DNA from: Vogesella aquatica
GTDB lineage: Bacteria; Pseudomonadota; Gammaproteobacteria; Burkholderiales; Chromobacteriaceae
Reading direction: 5' to 3'
Assembly (NCBI RefSeq): GCF_028548455.1
Contig: NZ_JAQQLF010000017.1
Span: forward strand, 33,114-97,113
Length of the DNA stretch: 64,000 bases
The notes under the pieces are model-generated. The model had not been told where the DNA came from. It ran no database searches and saw nothing but the letters and a program-made list of their open reading frames with translations. Below, one piece after another: positions 33,611 to 42,663 of the stretch (its first letter is position 1; every line of letters starts with the position of its first letter). The position numbers were made by a program, and so were the translations under genes.

Positions 33611-34158
33611 ACCGGCTCCTTGTGTACGTCAGTGTTTTTTTCGCTAGGGTCGGCAATCAGGCCCTGCAGGAAGGCGACGCGCTTGATGACTTCGGACAGG
33701 CCCTGTGCCAACAGCAGCGAAAAGCCCACTGGAATCAGCAGGAATACCGGCCAACGGATCAGGCCGCCGGCGTCGGACGACATTTCGCCGCTTACCCAGG
33801 CTTTTTCAAACAGCGGCCAGCCGTACATGATCAGGATGATGCATACCGGCATCAGGAACAGCAGGGTGCCGATAATGTCGATGATGGCCTGGCCACGCTT
33901 GGATAGTTTGCTGGCCAGCAAGTCGATACGGATGTGTTCGTTCTTTTGCAGGGTGTAGGCCGCAGCCAGCAGGAAAACTGCCGAGAACAGGTACCACTGG
34001 ATTTCTAGAAAGCCGTTGGAGCTGATGTCGAACGCTTTGCGAACGACAGCGTTTCCGGCGCTGATGAGCACGACAACAAGCACAAGCCATGACGCAGCCT
34101 GGCCCATGCGTGCGTTGACCGCGTCTATCAGACGCGACAAGGCAAGCAGTGAATGCAC
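33607..34158 (-). CDS. TRAP transporter small permease (DctQ family)
   Basis: 183 aa, four membrane segments. SNGFLEIQWYLFSAVFLLAA and KNEHIRIDLLASKL are the DctQ hallmarks. First gene of the operon; overlaps the large permease by 4 bases. No clear promoter was identified in the 133-base gap upstream. Confidence 0.9.
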   Translation of the reverse strand: MHSLLALSRLIDAVNARMGQAASWLVLVVVLISAGNAVVRKAFDISSNGFLEIQWYLFSAVFLLAAAYTLQKNEHIRIDLLASKLSKRGQAIIDIIGTLLFLMPVCIILIMYGWPLFEKAWVSGEMSSDAGGLIRWPVFLLIPVGFSLLLAQGLSEVIKRVAFLQGLIADPSEKNTDVHKEPV

Positions 34159-34291
34159 TGGTTTTCTCCTGTGTAGTGTTTTTACAGCTTTAGCTGCTTT
34201 TTATCAGCCTTCTCCAAGGCTGCTACCGTTTTTCGGTTGCTGCTATCAAAGCACAGGGCGTGGCGCTTGCAAAGTACAAGTGGGTAGGGGA

Positions 34292-34870
34292 TTACCCTTG
34301 GTTGCCGGGCTGGCGACGCTTTAGCTGTAGCCGCAGCCAGTCGTGCCGGGTATGGATGGCGGCGATGCGCCAGCCCGTCAACGGCTGGTAGCCCAGAACG
34401 GTAGCGTTCAGCCAGCGCTGTATGGCGGGGATGTCGTGCCAGTGCAGGGTGAGGTATTGCTGGTCTATGGCCAGCCAGGGCAGTGGTGCGGCCAACTTTT
34501 GCAGCAGGTGTGTGGCCATGCCGCTGTTGGCGGCCAGGCTGGCCGCTTTGCCCAGCAGGTGCCCGCGTAAGCTGGGCTGGCTGTCATCAGCTTGCAGGTG
34601 GTAGTGCAGGCGCAAGCTGTCGCTGCCTGCGGCAGCGGTTTCGGGCCGGCAGTGCAGCTGCAGGATGGTGGGGGCCGGGTGTTGTATCCGCAACCAGAAA
34701 ACCGCACCGTGTTCGTCCAGTAGCAGGTCTTCGATGATGAGATCGTCGTTGTCTAGCCAGCTTTTCAGCTGTTTGAGCAGCAAGGCGGCGGGCAGGCTGA
34801 TGCCGTCGCGGTGCAGGTGCGGCCGGTAGCGTTGCCAGTTTTGCCAGTTTTGCCAGTGCTGGTGCCACAT
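34292..34870 (-). CDS. Protein of unknown function (192 aa)
   Basis: Soluble-looking protein; N-terminus MWHQHWQNWQNWQRYRPHL encodes a 9-base tandem repeat (34836-34858). The rest alternates strands and helices and has no motif I recognise. It lies 3 bases after the NlpC/P60 gene and is probably co-transcribed. Uptake-like word at 34487-34496 (LAA codons). Confidence 0.7.
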   Translation of the reverse strand: MWHQHWQNWQNWQRYRPHLHRDGISLPAALLLKQLKSWLDNDDLIIEDLLLDEHGAVFWLRIQHPAPTILQLHCRPETAAAGSDSLRLHYHLQADDSQPSLRGHLLGKAASLAANSGMATHLLQKLAAPLPWLAIDQQYLTLHWHDIPAIQRWLNATVLGYQPLTGWRIAAIHTRHDWLRLQLKRRQPGNQG

Positions 34871-34873
34871 GGC

Positions 34874-35416
34874 TTAGTCGAACAGGGTGCGCGCGCCTTC
34901 GTAGCGGGCGGCAAAATAGCTGTTATCCAGGCGGTCAACACGGATCACGCTATTGCTGCGTGGCGCATGGATGAATTTGCCGTCACCAATATAAATGCCC
35001 ATGTGCGAAAACGGTTTGCCCAGTGTATTGAAGAACACCAGATCGCCCACACGCATGCGGCTATTGTCGATAGGGCGAGCCAGGCTGGCGATCTGGGCGG
35101 CATTGTGCGGCAGTTTTACCTTGGCGGCGTTCTGGTAGATGTAGGCCACCATGCCGCTGCAGTCCAGCCCGGCTTCCGGGTTGCTGCCGCCAAATTTGTA
35201 GTCGATGTCCAGCAGGCTCAGGCTATACATCAATATCTCGCGGCCGGCGCCATCAGCTTGCAGGCCAGCCAGGCTCACACCGGGGCGGCTGGCGGTTTTA
35301 GGGGGCTTTTTCGGGGCGGGCGGGGCGCTGGCACAGCCCGCCAGCGCCAGCGCCGTGGCCAGTAGCACCAGTCCCTGGCGGCTGGCTAGCTGCGCGAGGA
35401 TGGTGCGTTTCATCAT
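34874..35416 (-). CDS. NlpC/P60 family lipoprotein (C40 peptidase)
   Basis: 180 aa. Lipobox LAGC near residue 28 gives a lipid-anchored protein. Catalytic Cys in GLDCSGMVAYIY, His in FSHMGIYIG and polar third residue in FIHAPR. Likely a peptidoglycan gamma-D-glutamyl-diaminopimelate endopeptidase of the NlpC/Spr type. Start overlaps uup by 4 bases. Confidence 0.92.
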   Translation of the reverse strand: MMKRTILAQLASRQGLVLLATALALAGCASAPPAPKKPPKTASRPGVSLAGLQADGAGREILMYSLSLLDIDYKFGGSNPEAGLDCSGMVAYIYQNAAKVKLPHNAAQIASLARPIDNSRMRVGDLVFFNTLGKPFSHMGIYIGDGKFIHAPRSNSVIRVDRLDNSYFAARYEGARTLFD

Positions 35417-37332
35417 GCCTGCTTGGCCTCCAGTGCTTCCCAGCGTTCCAGTTTTTCCAGTAGCAGCAGGTCGATTTCCTCAATGCGTGCTTGCCAGCCG
35501 CGTGCTTCCAGCGGGGCGCTGCGGTAGGCGTTGGGGTCTAGCAGTTTTTCGTTCAGCTGGGCTTGTTCGTTTTCCAGGTCGGCGATCTCTTGTGGCAGGC
35601 GTTCCAGCTCGCGTTTTTCGTTAAAGCTGAGCTTTTGCGTGCGGGCGCTACGGTCACGTTCCGGCTTGGCGTCCAGGTTGGCCGCATGATTGTCTTTGCG
35701 CGCCGGAGCTTCCTGCTTCATGGCGGCCATACGCGCCTTGGTATCTACCCAGTCCTGGTAGCCGCCCGGGTATTCTTCCAGCCGGCCTTCGCCTTCAAAC
35801 GCAATGACCTGGGTGACGACGTTGTCCAGAAAGGCGCGGTCGTGGCTCACCACAAATACGGTGCCGGTGTACTGCTCGATCAGCTCTTCCAGCAGCTCCA
35901 GGGTGTCGATGTCCAGGTCGTTGGTGGGTTCATCCAGCACCAGTACGTTGGCTGGGCGGGTAAACAGGCGGGCCAGTAGCAGGCGGTTACGCTCGCCACC
36001 GGACAGCGAGCGTACCGGGCTGCGCGCGCGCTGCGGCGAGAACAGGAAGTCTTCCAGGTAGCTCATCACGTGCTTTTTCTGGCCGCAGATGTCTACAAAG
36101 TCGTTACCCTGGCTGATGATGTCGGCCACGCTGGTTTCTTCGTCCAGCTGGGTGCGGAACTGGTCGAAGTAGGCCACTTCCAGCTTGCTGCCGCGCTTGA
36201 TGCTGCCGCTGTCGGCTTCCAGCTCGCCCAGGATCAGCTTGAGCAGCGTGGTCTTGCCCGCACCGTTGGGGCCAATCAGGCCGATTTTGTCGCCGCGCAA
36301 AATGCGGCTGGTAAAGTGCTTGATCAGCGTGCGGCCTTCAAAACCCTTGCTGACGTGCTCCAGCTCGGCCACCAGCTTGCCGGAGCGCTCGCCGGCGTCC
36401 AGCTGGAAGTTCACCTGGCCCACGCGTTCGCGGCGGGAGGCGCGCTGGCGGCGGATTTCTTCCAGACGGCGCACACGACCCTCGTTGCGGGTGCGGCGCG
36501 CCTCGATGCCTTTGCGGATCCACACCTCTTCCTGGGCGTGGAATTTGTCGAAGATGCGGTTCTGTTCTTCTTCTACGGCCAGTTCTTCGGCTTTGCGCAC
36601 CTGGTAGGCGCCAAAGCTACCCGGGTAGCTGCGCAGCAGGCCGCGATCCAGCTCGATGATGCGGGTGGCGATGTTGTCCAGGAAGCGGCGGTCGTGGGTG
36701 ATCAGCAGCACGCTGCCGGCAAAATTCTTGATCAGGCCTTCCAGCCACTCGATGGCGCTCATGTCCAGGTGGTTGGTGGGTTCATCCAGTAGCAGCACGT
36801 CGGGGCGCGAGGCTAGCGCGCGCGCCAGGGCAACACGCTTTTTCCAGCCACCGGACAGCTCGCTCACCAGCGTGTCGGCATTCAGGCCCAGGTGGGACAG
36901 GGTGGTGCTGATCAGGGCGTCGAACTGCCAGCCGTCGTGGGCTTCCAGCGCGTGCTGGATATCGGTCATGCGTGCCAGCACGTCTTCATGGTTGGCCGCA
37001 GGGTCCGACAGCTGCTGCGTCAGGTGGTGGTAGTCGGTGAGCAGGGCTTTGAGCGCGCCCAGGCCTTCGGCGACGGCTTCGAATACGGTGTGCCCGTCGG
37101 TAAATACCGGCTCTTGCGGTACGTAGGCTACCTTGATATCGCTTTGCTGGATGATGCGGCCATCGTCCAGCTTGACGGTGCCGGCAATGGCTTTCAGTAA
37201 CGATGACTTGCCGGCACCATTGCGGCCGATCAGGCCGACGACCTCGCCGCTTTCCAGCGAGAAATCCACTTTATCCAGCAGGGCGTGGTGCCCGAAGGCG
37301 AGGCAAGCGTTATCTACGGTAATCAGGGCCAT
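35413..37332 (-). CDS. uup: ABC-F ATPase Uup
   Basis: 639 aa soluble twin ATPase. Two Walker A motifs (GRNGAGKSS and GPNGAGKTT), two signatures (LSGGWKKRVALARAL and LSGGERNRLLLARLF), and a C-terminal coiled coil after YPGGYQDWVDTKAR, the Uup subfamily mark. ABC-F proteins act on ribosomes or DNA structures, not transport. Uptake-like words at 35677-35686 and 36991-37000. Confidence 0.93.
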   Translation of the reverse strand: MALITVDNACLAFGHHALLDKVDFSLESGEVVGLIGRNGAGKSSLLKAIAGTVKLDDGRIIQQSDIKVAYVPQEPVFTDGHTVFEAVAEGLGALKALLTDYHHLTQQLSDPAANHEDVLARMTDIQHALEAHDGWQFDALISTTLSHLGLNADTLVSELSGGWKKRVALARALASRPDVLLLDEPTNHLDMSAIEWLEGLIKNFAGSVLLITHDRRFLDNIATRIIELDRGLLRSYPGSFGAYQVRKAEELAVEEEQNRIFDKFHAQEEVWIRKGIEARRTRNEGRVRRLEEIRRQRASRRERVGQVNFQLDAGERSGKLVAELEHVSKGFEGRTLIKHFTSRILRGDKIGLIGPNGAGKTTLLKLILGELEADSGSIKRGSKLEVAYFDQFRTQLDEETSVADIISQGNDFVDICGQKKHVMSYLEDFLFSPQRARSPVRSLSGGERNRLLLARLFTRPANVLVLDEPTNDLDIDTLELLEELIEQYTGTVFVVSHDRAFLDNVVTQVIAFEGEGRLEEYPGGYQDWVDTKARMAAMKQEAPARKDNHAANLDAKPERDRSARTQKLSFNEKRELERLPQEIADLENEQAQLNEKLLDPNAYRSAPLEARGWQARIEEIDLLLLEKLERWEALEAKQA

Positions 37333-37478
37333 AATGTATTCGGGGTGTACGGGGCAATTGCAATGGCGGCAATTGTAGCATGAGCACGTGTTTGCCCTTC
37401 GCCTGCCGCCTTGTGGCTGCTACAATGCGCGCCAACTCGAAGCCTGCCTGCCGGCAGGTATCTGTGAAAGGATTCGCC

Positions 37479-37835
37479 ATGTATTTTGTTGACCGATCGG
37501 TAGCCGTCATCAAACCCAAAGCCCCGTTTCTGGCGTGGCTGAACGCTGTGCCGGACAACGACATGATCGAGCTGACACTGGATGCACTGCGCGCCGACAG
37601 TACCGTGATCCTGCTGCCGGAGTTCGACGAGCCGGAAGAGGCCGTGGCGCATGTGGACGAGATTTTCGAGCAGCTGTTCCGCCTGGAGCTGGCCTCCTGG
37701 TACGAGGACGAGTCGCTGTGGCCGCAAGACCGCTCGCTGAAAACGTTCTGGGAATGGTTTGATGTCGAGATCCACTCCACGCTGCTGGATACCGTGGACG
37801 CCGACATCATGAACTCGCCGCTTGACCCGGCCTGA
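37479..37835 (+). CDS. Small acidic protein of unknown function (118 aa)
   Basis: MYFVDRSVAVIKPKAPFLAWL... with many Asp/Glu and Trp (SWYEDESLWPQDRSLKTFWEWF). RBS AAAGGA at good spacing selects ATG 37479. It resembles short conserved proteins of betaproteobacteria but I cannot name a family. First of a run leading to folC. Confidence 0.75.
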   Translation: MYFVDRSVAVIKPKAPFLAWLNAVPDNDMIELTLDALRADSTVILLPEFDEPEEAVAHVDEIFEQLFRLELASWYEDESLWPQDRSLKTFWEWFDVEIHSTLLDTVDADIMNSPLDPA

Positions 37836-37848
37836 TTTGTAGCGGTTG

Positions 37849-38283
37849 ATGCACCGCACGCACATTCCGCCGTTTGCGGCCACGCTGGCTACCAGCAGGC
37901 TGGCTTGCGGGGTACTGCTGCTAATGTGGCTGGCTTTGCTGGCGGCGCTAGGCGTGCTGGATAGGCAGTCGCAGCTGGTGCTGCTGTTATGCGGTGCCAT
38001 GGCCAGTGTGTCACTGCTGCGCAGTAGCGGCATGGCCGGGCGGCGCGGCAGTTTTTCGGTAGATGCCCGTGGTGCCTGCCATCTGCAGCTGTTGCGGGTG
38101 GCCGTGTTGCCCGCCAGTGTGGCGCTACCCTGGCTGGTGGTGTTGCGTGGCAGAACGGCCGACAAGAAAGATCTGACCCTGCTGGTGTGGCGAGACGCCG
38201 TGCCGGCAGACACGCACCGGGCGCTGCGTGTGTACGTGCAGTGGTGCCGCACGGCAGCGGCCAACCTTGCAGAAGAAGAGTAG
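37849..38283 (+). CDS. Two-helix membrane protein, possibly YgfX-like
   Basis: 144 aa. Two hydrophobic segments (about residues 19-35 and 39-52), then a soluble C-terminus ending WRDAVPADTHRALRVYVQW, a pattern like the YgfX/CptA family. No sdhE partner is adjacent, so the assignment is tentative. Just upstream of folC. Confidence 0.6.
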   Translation: MHRTHIPPFAATLATSRLACGVLLLMWLALLAALGVLDRQSQLVLLLCGAMASVSLLRSSGMAGRRGSFSVDARGACHLQLLRVAVLPASVALPWLVVLRGRTADKKDLTLLVWRDAVPADTHRALRVYVQWCRTAAANLAEEE

Positions 38284-38286
38284 AGA

Positions 38287-39576
38287 ATGAGTACGAATAC
38301 CCCACCGCATCGTGACAGTAGCCTGCAAACGTGGCTGCAGTATCAGGAAGGTCTGCACACTTCGGCTATTGATATGGGCTTGGCCAGGGTGTCGGCTGTG
38401 CGGGATGCCATGGGTTTGCAGCCTGATTTTCCAGTGATCATCGTTGGCGGCACCAATGGCAAGGGCTCGGTGTGCGCCATGCTGTCCACCATGCTCAGTC
38501 GTGGTGGTTTCAAGGTGGGTACGTATACCTCGCCGCATATCATCCGCTACAACGAACGTATCGCCATCGATATGCAGCCGGTGGCAGACCAGCGCATTGT
38601 GGACAGCTTTGCTGCCATTAACGATGCGCGTGCTGATACCTCGTTGAGCTATTTCGAGTTTGGTACCTTGGCCGCCATGCACACCTTCATGGCCGAAGGC
38701 GTTGACGTGGCTGTGCTGGAAGTAGGGCTGGGCGGCCGCCTGGATGCGGTGAACATTTTCGAGCCTGCCGTTTCGGTGGTGGTGAGCGTGGATCTGGATC
38801 ACCAGGCTTACCTGGGTGATACGCGCGAGCTGGTGGGCTTTGAAAAAGCCGGTATTTTCCGTGCCGGCAAGGTTGCCATCTGTGCCGACCCCAACCCGCC
38901 GCAAAGCTTGCTGGACCACGCGGCACAACTGGGGGCCGAGCTCAAGCTGGTAGGGCGCGACTTTGGCATCACACGTATGGATAACCAGTGGTCTTTCCAT
39001 ATGGGCGATGTGCACAAGCACGCGCTGCCTATTCCGGCCCTGCGTGGTGAGTACCAGATGGTGAATGCAGCTGCTGCATTGGCTGCGCTGGAAGCGGTGA
39101 AGGCGTGGCTGCCTGTGGGTATCGGTGCGATCAAGCGCGGTTTGCTGGAGGTGGACTGGCCGGGGCGCTTCCAGGTATTGCCTGGCCGCCCGCTGACCAT
39201 TCTTGACGTTGGGCACAATCCGCATGCTGCGCGAGCCCTGGCGGATAGCTTGAAGCGCATGGCGTTTGCCAGCCAGCGCATCGCCGTGTTTTCCATGCTG
39301 GCCGATAAGGATATGGCTGCCGTGGTGGGCTTGCTGAAAGACGAATTTGATGTGTGGCTGGTGGGCGGGCTGGACATGCCGCGCGGCCGCAGTGCCGATG
39401 ATATCGCCAGCGAGCTGGAAGCCTTGGGTGTCAGAGGGGTAAGCCGTTACGAAACGGTACCTTTGGCCTGGGATGCCGCCTTATCTCAGGCCGGCGAGAA
39501 TGATAGAATTGTTGTATTTGGCTCATTCCACACCGTGGCCGAGGTGATGGAGCATCGCCTTCACCGCGCATCATAA
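38287..39576 (+). CDS. folC: Bifunctional dihydrofolate synthase / folylpolyglutamate synthase
   Basis: 429 aa Mur-ligase-like ATPase. P-loop GGTNGKGSVCAML (about 55-67), SPHIIRYNERIAI, SYFEFGTLAAM and the AVLEVGLGGRLDAVN segment. It adds glutamate to dihydropteroate and folates. Followed 9 bases later by the SPOR gene. Confidence 0.95.
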   Translation: MSTNTPPHRDSSLQTWLQYQEGLHTSAIDMGLARVSAVRDAMGLQPDFPVIIVGGTNGKGSVCAMLSTMLSRGGFKVGTYTSPHIIRYNERIAIDMQPVADQRIVDSFAAINDARADTSLSYFEFGTLAAMHTFMAEGVDVAVLEVGLGGRLDAVNIFEPAVSVVVSVDLDHQAYLGDTRELVGFEKAGIFRAGKVAICADPNPPQSLLDHAAQLGAELKLVGRDFGITRMDNQWSFHMGDVHKHALPIPALRGEYQMVNAAAALAALEAVKAWLPVGIGAIKRGLLEVDWPGRFQVLPGRPLTILDVGHNPHAARALADSLKRMAFASQRIAVFSMLADKDMAAVVGLLKDEFDVWLVGGLDMPRGRSADDIASELEALGVRGVSRYETVPLAWDAALSQAGENDRIVVFGSFHTVAEVMEHRLHRAS

Positions 39577-39585
39577 GGACACCTG

Positions 39586-40470
39586 ATGGCACTTTCCACC
39601 CATGACGAACTGCTGTTGCTGCGCAAACGGGCGCGCCGCCGCCTGGTGGGCGCTATCGTGATGGTGAGCTTGTCGACAGCCGTACTGTGGAATGTGGTGG
39701 ATGCCTTGCCGGAGCAGGCCATGAAGCCGGAGGCGGTGGATATCACCGGCCTGCAGGCAGCCTCGCAGCCAGCCGCCGTGGTGGCGCCGCCGGCAGAACC
39801 CGTGGTGGCGTCGCAGCCGGTGACCGACTTGCTGGCCACCTTGCCGCCGGATGAGCCGGAAGTGGCGTCGCCGCCGGTGGCCAAGCCGCCAGTGGTGCTG
39901 GCCAAGCCGCCTGTGGCACCGCCGGTGCCAGCCGTCATTGCGCCTGCGCCAGCTGTGGCGCCTGCTGCCAAGCCGGAAGTGAAGCCCGAGGTCAAGCCAT
40001 TGCCCAAGCCTGAGCTGGCTGTAGAGCCTAAGCCGCAGGCCAAGCCCAAGGCTGAGGTCAAGGCCGAAATCAAAGTCGAGCCCAAGCCTGTGGTCAAAGA
40101 GCCGGCAAAGGACATGAAGCCCAAGCCTGCCGCAGAGAAAAAAGCCGCCGACCCGATGGCCATCCTGGAAGGCCGCGAATCAGCCCATGCCGAGCCGGCC
40201 AAGCCTGCAAAAGACAATGCGGCGGATGTCGTGCCAGGCAAGAAATTCAGCATCCAGCTGGCGGCGCTGTCCGACCCGCAAAAAGTGGATGCTTTGCGCA
40301 GCAGGTTGGCCGCAGCCGGCGTCAGCGCCCGTTTCAGCAAGGTACAAACCAGCAAGGGTGAGGTCACCCGCGTGCGCGTGGGTCCGTTCAAGTCGCGGGA
40401 AGAGGCAGACACCGCCATGCGACGCCTTAGCAAGGCCGGGGTGACCGGCATTGTGGTGGGGGCGGAATGA
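39586..40470 (+). CDS. SPOR domain cell-division-type protein
   Basis: 294 aa bitopic protein: short cytoplasmic end, one membrane helix (about residues 19-38), a long Pro/Lys/Ala/Glu-rich linker (about 55-190) and a C-terminal SPOR domain (about 218-294, FSIQLAALSDPQKVDALR). SPOR binds denuded septal peptidoglycan. The folC-SPOR-cvpA-purF order is widespread in proteobacteria (dedD position). Confidence 0.88.
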   Translation: MALSTHDELLLLRKRARRRLVGAIVMVSLSTAVLWNVVDALPEQAMKPEAVDITGLQAASQPAAVVAPPAEPVVASQPVTDLLATLPPDEPEVASPPVAKPPVVLAKPPVAPPVPAVIAPAPAVAPAAKPEVKPEVKPLPKPELAVEPKPQAKPKAEVKAEIKVEPKPVVKEPAKDMKPKPAAEKKAADPMAILEGRESAHAEPAKPAKDNAADVVPGKKFSIQLAALSDPQKVDALRSRLAAAGVSARFSKVQTSKGEVTRVRVGPFKSREEADTAMRRLSKAGVTGIVVGAE

Positions 40471-40952
40471 CCTGGCTGGACTACCTGATCCTGGCGCTGA
40501 TTGCCGGTTCTATCATGTTGTCGCTGTTTCGCGGTTTGGCCGCCGAGGTGCTGTCGCTGTTTTCCTGGCTGATCGCGTTCTGGGCAGCGCGCAGCTTGTC
40601 GCCATCTGTGGCAGAGTTCATGCCCTTGCCGGGTGACGGGCTGCGTCTGGTGGCTGCATTTTTGCTGCTATTGCTCGGCGTGTGGTTGTTGGCGGGTGTG
40701 TTGCGTGCCTCGCTCACGGTCATGCTGGATGCAGTAGGGCTGGGTGGGGTAAACCGTTTTTTTGGTGCGGTATTCGGCTTGATAAGGGGTATGTTGCTGG
40801 TGACGGTGGTGATGATTCTGGGTGGGCTCAGTAGCTTGCCGCAGTCGCCAGCCTGGCAAGGTGCCCTGTTGGTGTCGCCGTTTCAGGCTGTTGCTGTAGC
40901 TGCCAAGCCGTGGCTGCCTGATACGCTGGCACAGAAAATGAAGTTTACTTAG
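40467..40952 (+). CDS. cvpA: CvpA family membrane protein
   Basis: 161 aa, four membrane segments. Begins MTWLDYLILALIAGSIMLSL, with GLGGVNRFFGAVFGLIRG typical of CvpA. Overlaps the SPOR gene by 4 bases and precedes purF, the classical arrangement. Role in envelope homeostasis or purine-linked export is unsettled. Confidence 0.92.
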   Translation: MTWLDYLILALIAGSIMLSLFRGLAAEVLSLFSWLIAFWAARSLSPSVAEFMPLPGDGLRLVAAFLLLLLGVWLLAGVLRASLTVMLDAVGLGGVNRFFGAVFGLIRGMLLVTVVMILGGLSSLPQSPAWQGALLVSPFQAVAVAAKPWLPDTLAQKMKFT

Positions 40953-40962
40953 TTTGCTATAG

Positions 40963-40993
40963 AGGGGTGATGATGCGTCGGCGTCATCACCCC
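40963..40993 (+). terminator. Hairpin between cvpA and purF
   Basis: GGGGTGATGA and TCATCACCCC pair around an 11-base loop, followed by TTGTTTTT. It may reduce read-through into purF. Confidence 0.7.
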
Positions 40994-41025
40994 TTGTTTT
41001 TACTCGTGTAGTCTGGGGATTAACT

Positions 41026-42576
41026 ATGTGTGGAATTCTTGGGGTGGTAGGTCAGACACCCGTAAACCAGCTGTTGTATGACGGTCTGCAACTGTTGCAG
41101 CACCGCGGTCAGGACGCAGCCGGTATTGTTACGGCCAACGGTAAGACCTTTCACATGCACAAAGGCAGCGGCTTGGTGCGGGATGTGTTCCGCACCCGCA
41201 ATATGCGCTCCTTGCAGGGCAATGCCGGTATCGGCCACGTGCGCTACCCCACCGCTGGCTCGGCATCCTGCCTGGCCGAGGCGCAGCCGTTTTACGTGAA
41301 TTCGCCGTTCGGTATTGTGCTGGCGCACAACGGCAACCTCACCAATACCGACGAGCTCAAATCGGACATGTACCGTAACGATCTGCGCCACATCAACACC
41401 AACTCCGATTCGGAAGTGCTGCTGAACGTGTTTGCGCACGAGATCGCCGCGCGCGTGGAAGGTGCCTCGCTGACGGCGGATGCCGTGTTTGGCGCCGTGG
41501 AGGCCGTACACCGCCGTGTGAAGGGTGCTTATGCTGTCGTGGCCATGATCGCCGGCTACGGCCTGGTGGCATTCCGCGACCCGCACGGCATCCGCCCGCT
41601 GATCATGGGTTGCAACGAGGTGGATAACCGCACCGAATACATGTTTGCCTCCGAGTCGGTAGCGCTGGATTGCTCCGGCTTCAAGGTGCTGCGCGATGTG
41701 CTGCCGGGGGAATGTGTATATGTACGCTTTGACGGCGAGATGCAGTCCAAGGTGTGTGCCGAGAAAACCCAGCTGGCGCCTTGCCTGTTCGAGTACGTAT
41801 ATTTTGCCCGGCCGGATTCGGTGATCGACGGTGTGTCGGTTTACCAGTCGCGCCTGGTGATGGGCGAGATGCTGGCCGAGAAAATCCGCCGCCAGTATGC
41901 GGACATGGAAATCGACGTGGTGATCCCGATTCCTGACTCCAGCCGCCAAAGTGCGCTGCAGCTGGCCAATGCGCTGGGTCTGCCGTACCGCGAAGGCTTC
42001 ATCAAGAACCGTTATATTGGCCGCACCTTCATCATGCCGGGCCAGGCGGTACGCAAGAAGTCCGTTCGCCAGAAGCTGAACCCGGTGCCCATGGAATTTG
42101 CCGGCCGTAACGTGCTGCTGGTGGATGATTCCATCGTGCGTGGTACTACCTCCAAAGAAATCGTACAGATGGCGCGCGATTCCGGTGCCAAAAAGGTGTT
42201 CTTTGCCTCGGCCGCCCCGGCAGTGCGTTTTCCGAACGTTTACGGTATCGACATGCCAACGCGTGCCGAGTTGCTGGCTACCGGCCGCAACGAGACGCAA
42301 ATCGCTGCCGAAATCGGCGCCGATGCGGTGATCTACCAGGATCTTGAAGCGCTGGAGCTGGCGGTGCACAGCCTGAATCGCGAACTCAATGTGTTTGAAG
42401 CGTCTTGCTTCAGCGGCTGCTACATTACCGGCGATATCAACGAAGCCTATCTGGATGCGATCGAGGCTGCGCGTGGCAAAAGCAAGCCCGCTGGCAAAGA
42501 GGCGAAAGACGGCGAAGATGCCGGCAGCCAGATGGTAGACCTCAACCTGAACGTGGCCGAACAAAACCTGATGTAA
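41026..42576 (+). CDS. purF: Amidophosphoribosyltransferase
   Basis: 516 aa. MCGILGVVG gives the N-terminal nucleophile Cys without propeptide. Glutaminase motif HRGQDAAGI and PRPP motif LLVDDSIVRGTTSKEI are present. First committed step of purine synthesis. The C-terminal tail (after about residue 480) is Lys/Glu-rich and extends slightly beyond typical E. coli PurF. Confidence 0.97.
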   Translation: MCGILGVVGQTPVNQLLYDGLQLLQHRGQDAAGIVTANGKTFHMHKGSGLVRDVFRTRNMRSLQGNAGIGHVRYPTAGSASCLAEAQPFYVNSPFGIVLAHNGNLTNTDELKSDMYRNDLRHINTNSDSEVLLNVFAHEIAARVEGASLTADAVFGAVEAVHRRVKGAYAVVAMIAGYGLVAFRDPHGIRPLIMGCNEVDNRTEYMFASESVALDCSGFKVLRDVLPGECVYVRFDGEMQSKVCAEKTQLAPCLFEYVYFARPDSVIDGVSVYQSRLVMGEMLAEKIRRQYADMEIDVVIPIPDSSRQSALQLANALGLPYREGFIKNRYIGRTFIMPGQAVRKKSVRQKLNPVPMEFAGRNVLLVDDSIVRGTTSKEIVQMARDSGAKKVFFASAAPAVRFPNVYGIDMPTRAELLATGRNETQIAAEIGADAVIYQDLEALELAVHSLNRELNVFEASCFSGCYITGDINEAYLDAIEAARGKSKPAGKEAKDGEDAGSQMVDLNLNVAEQNLM

Positions 42577-42591
42577 TGTGCTTATAACGAC

Positions 42592-42618
42592 AAGGGTTGG
42601 CCGCTGCGGCCAACCCTT
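42592..42618 (+). terminator. Hairpin from overlapping inverted uptake-like words after purF
   Basis: AAGGGTTGGCCGC and GCGGCCAACCCTT pair perfectly with a single T between, followed by GTTATCG. Only the reverse word (42605-42614) ends in A. It is the likely purF terminator. Confidence 0.8.
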
Positions 42619-42663
42619 GTTATCGTTTGGTTTTGTATTCAATCGCCCGTGTCGAGAATAAAC

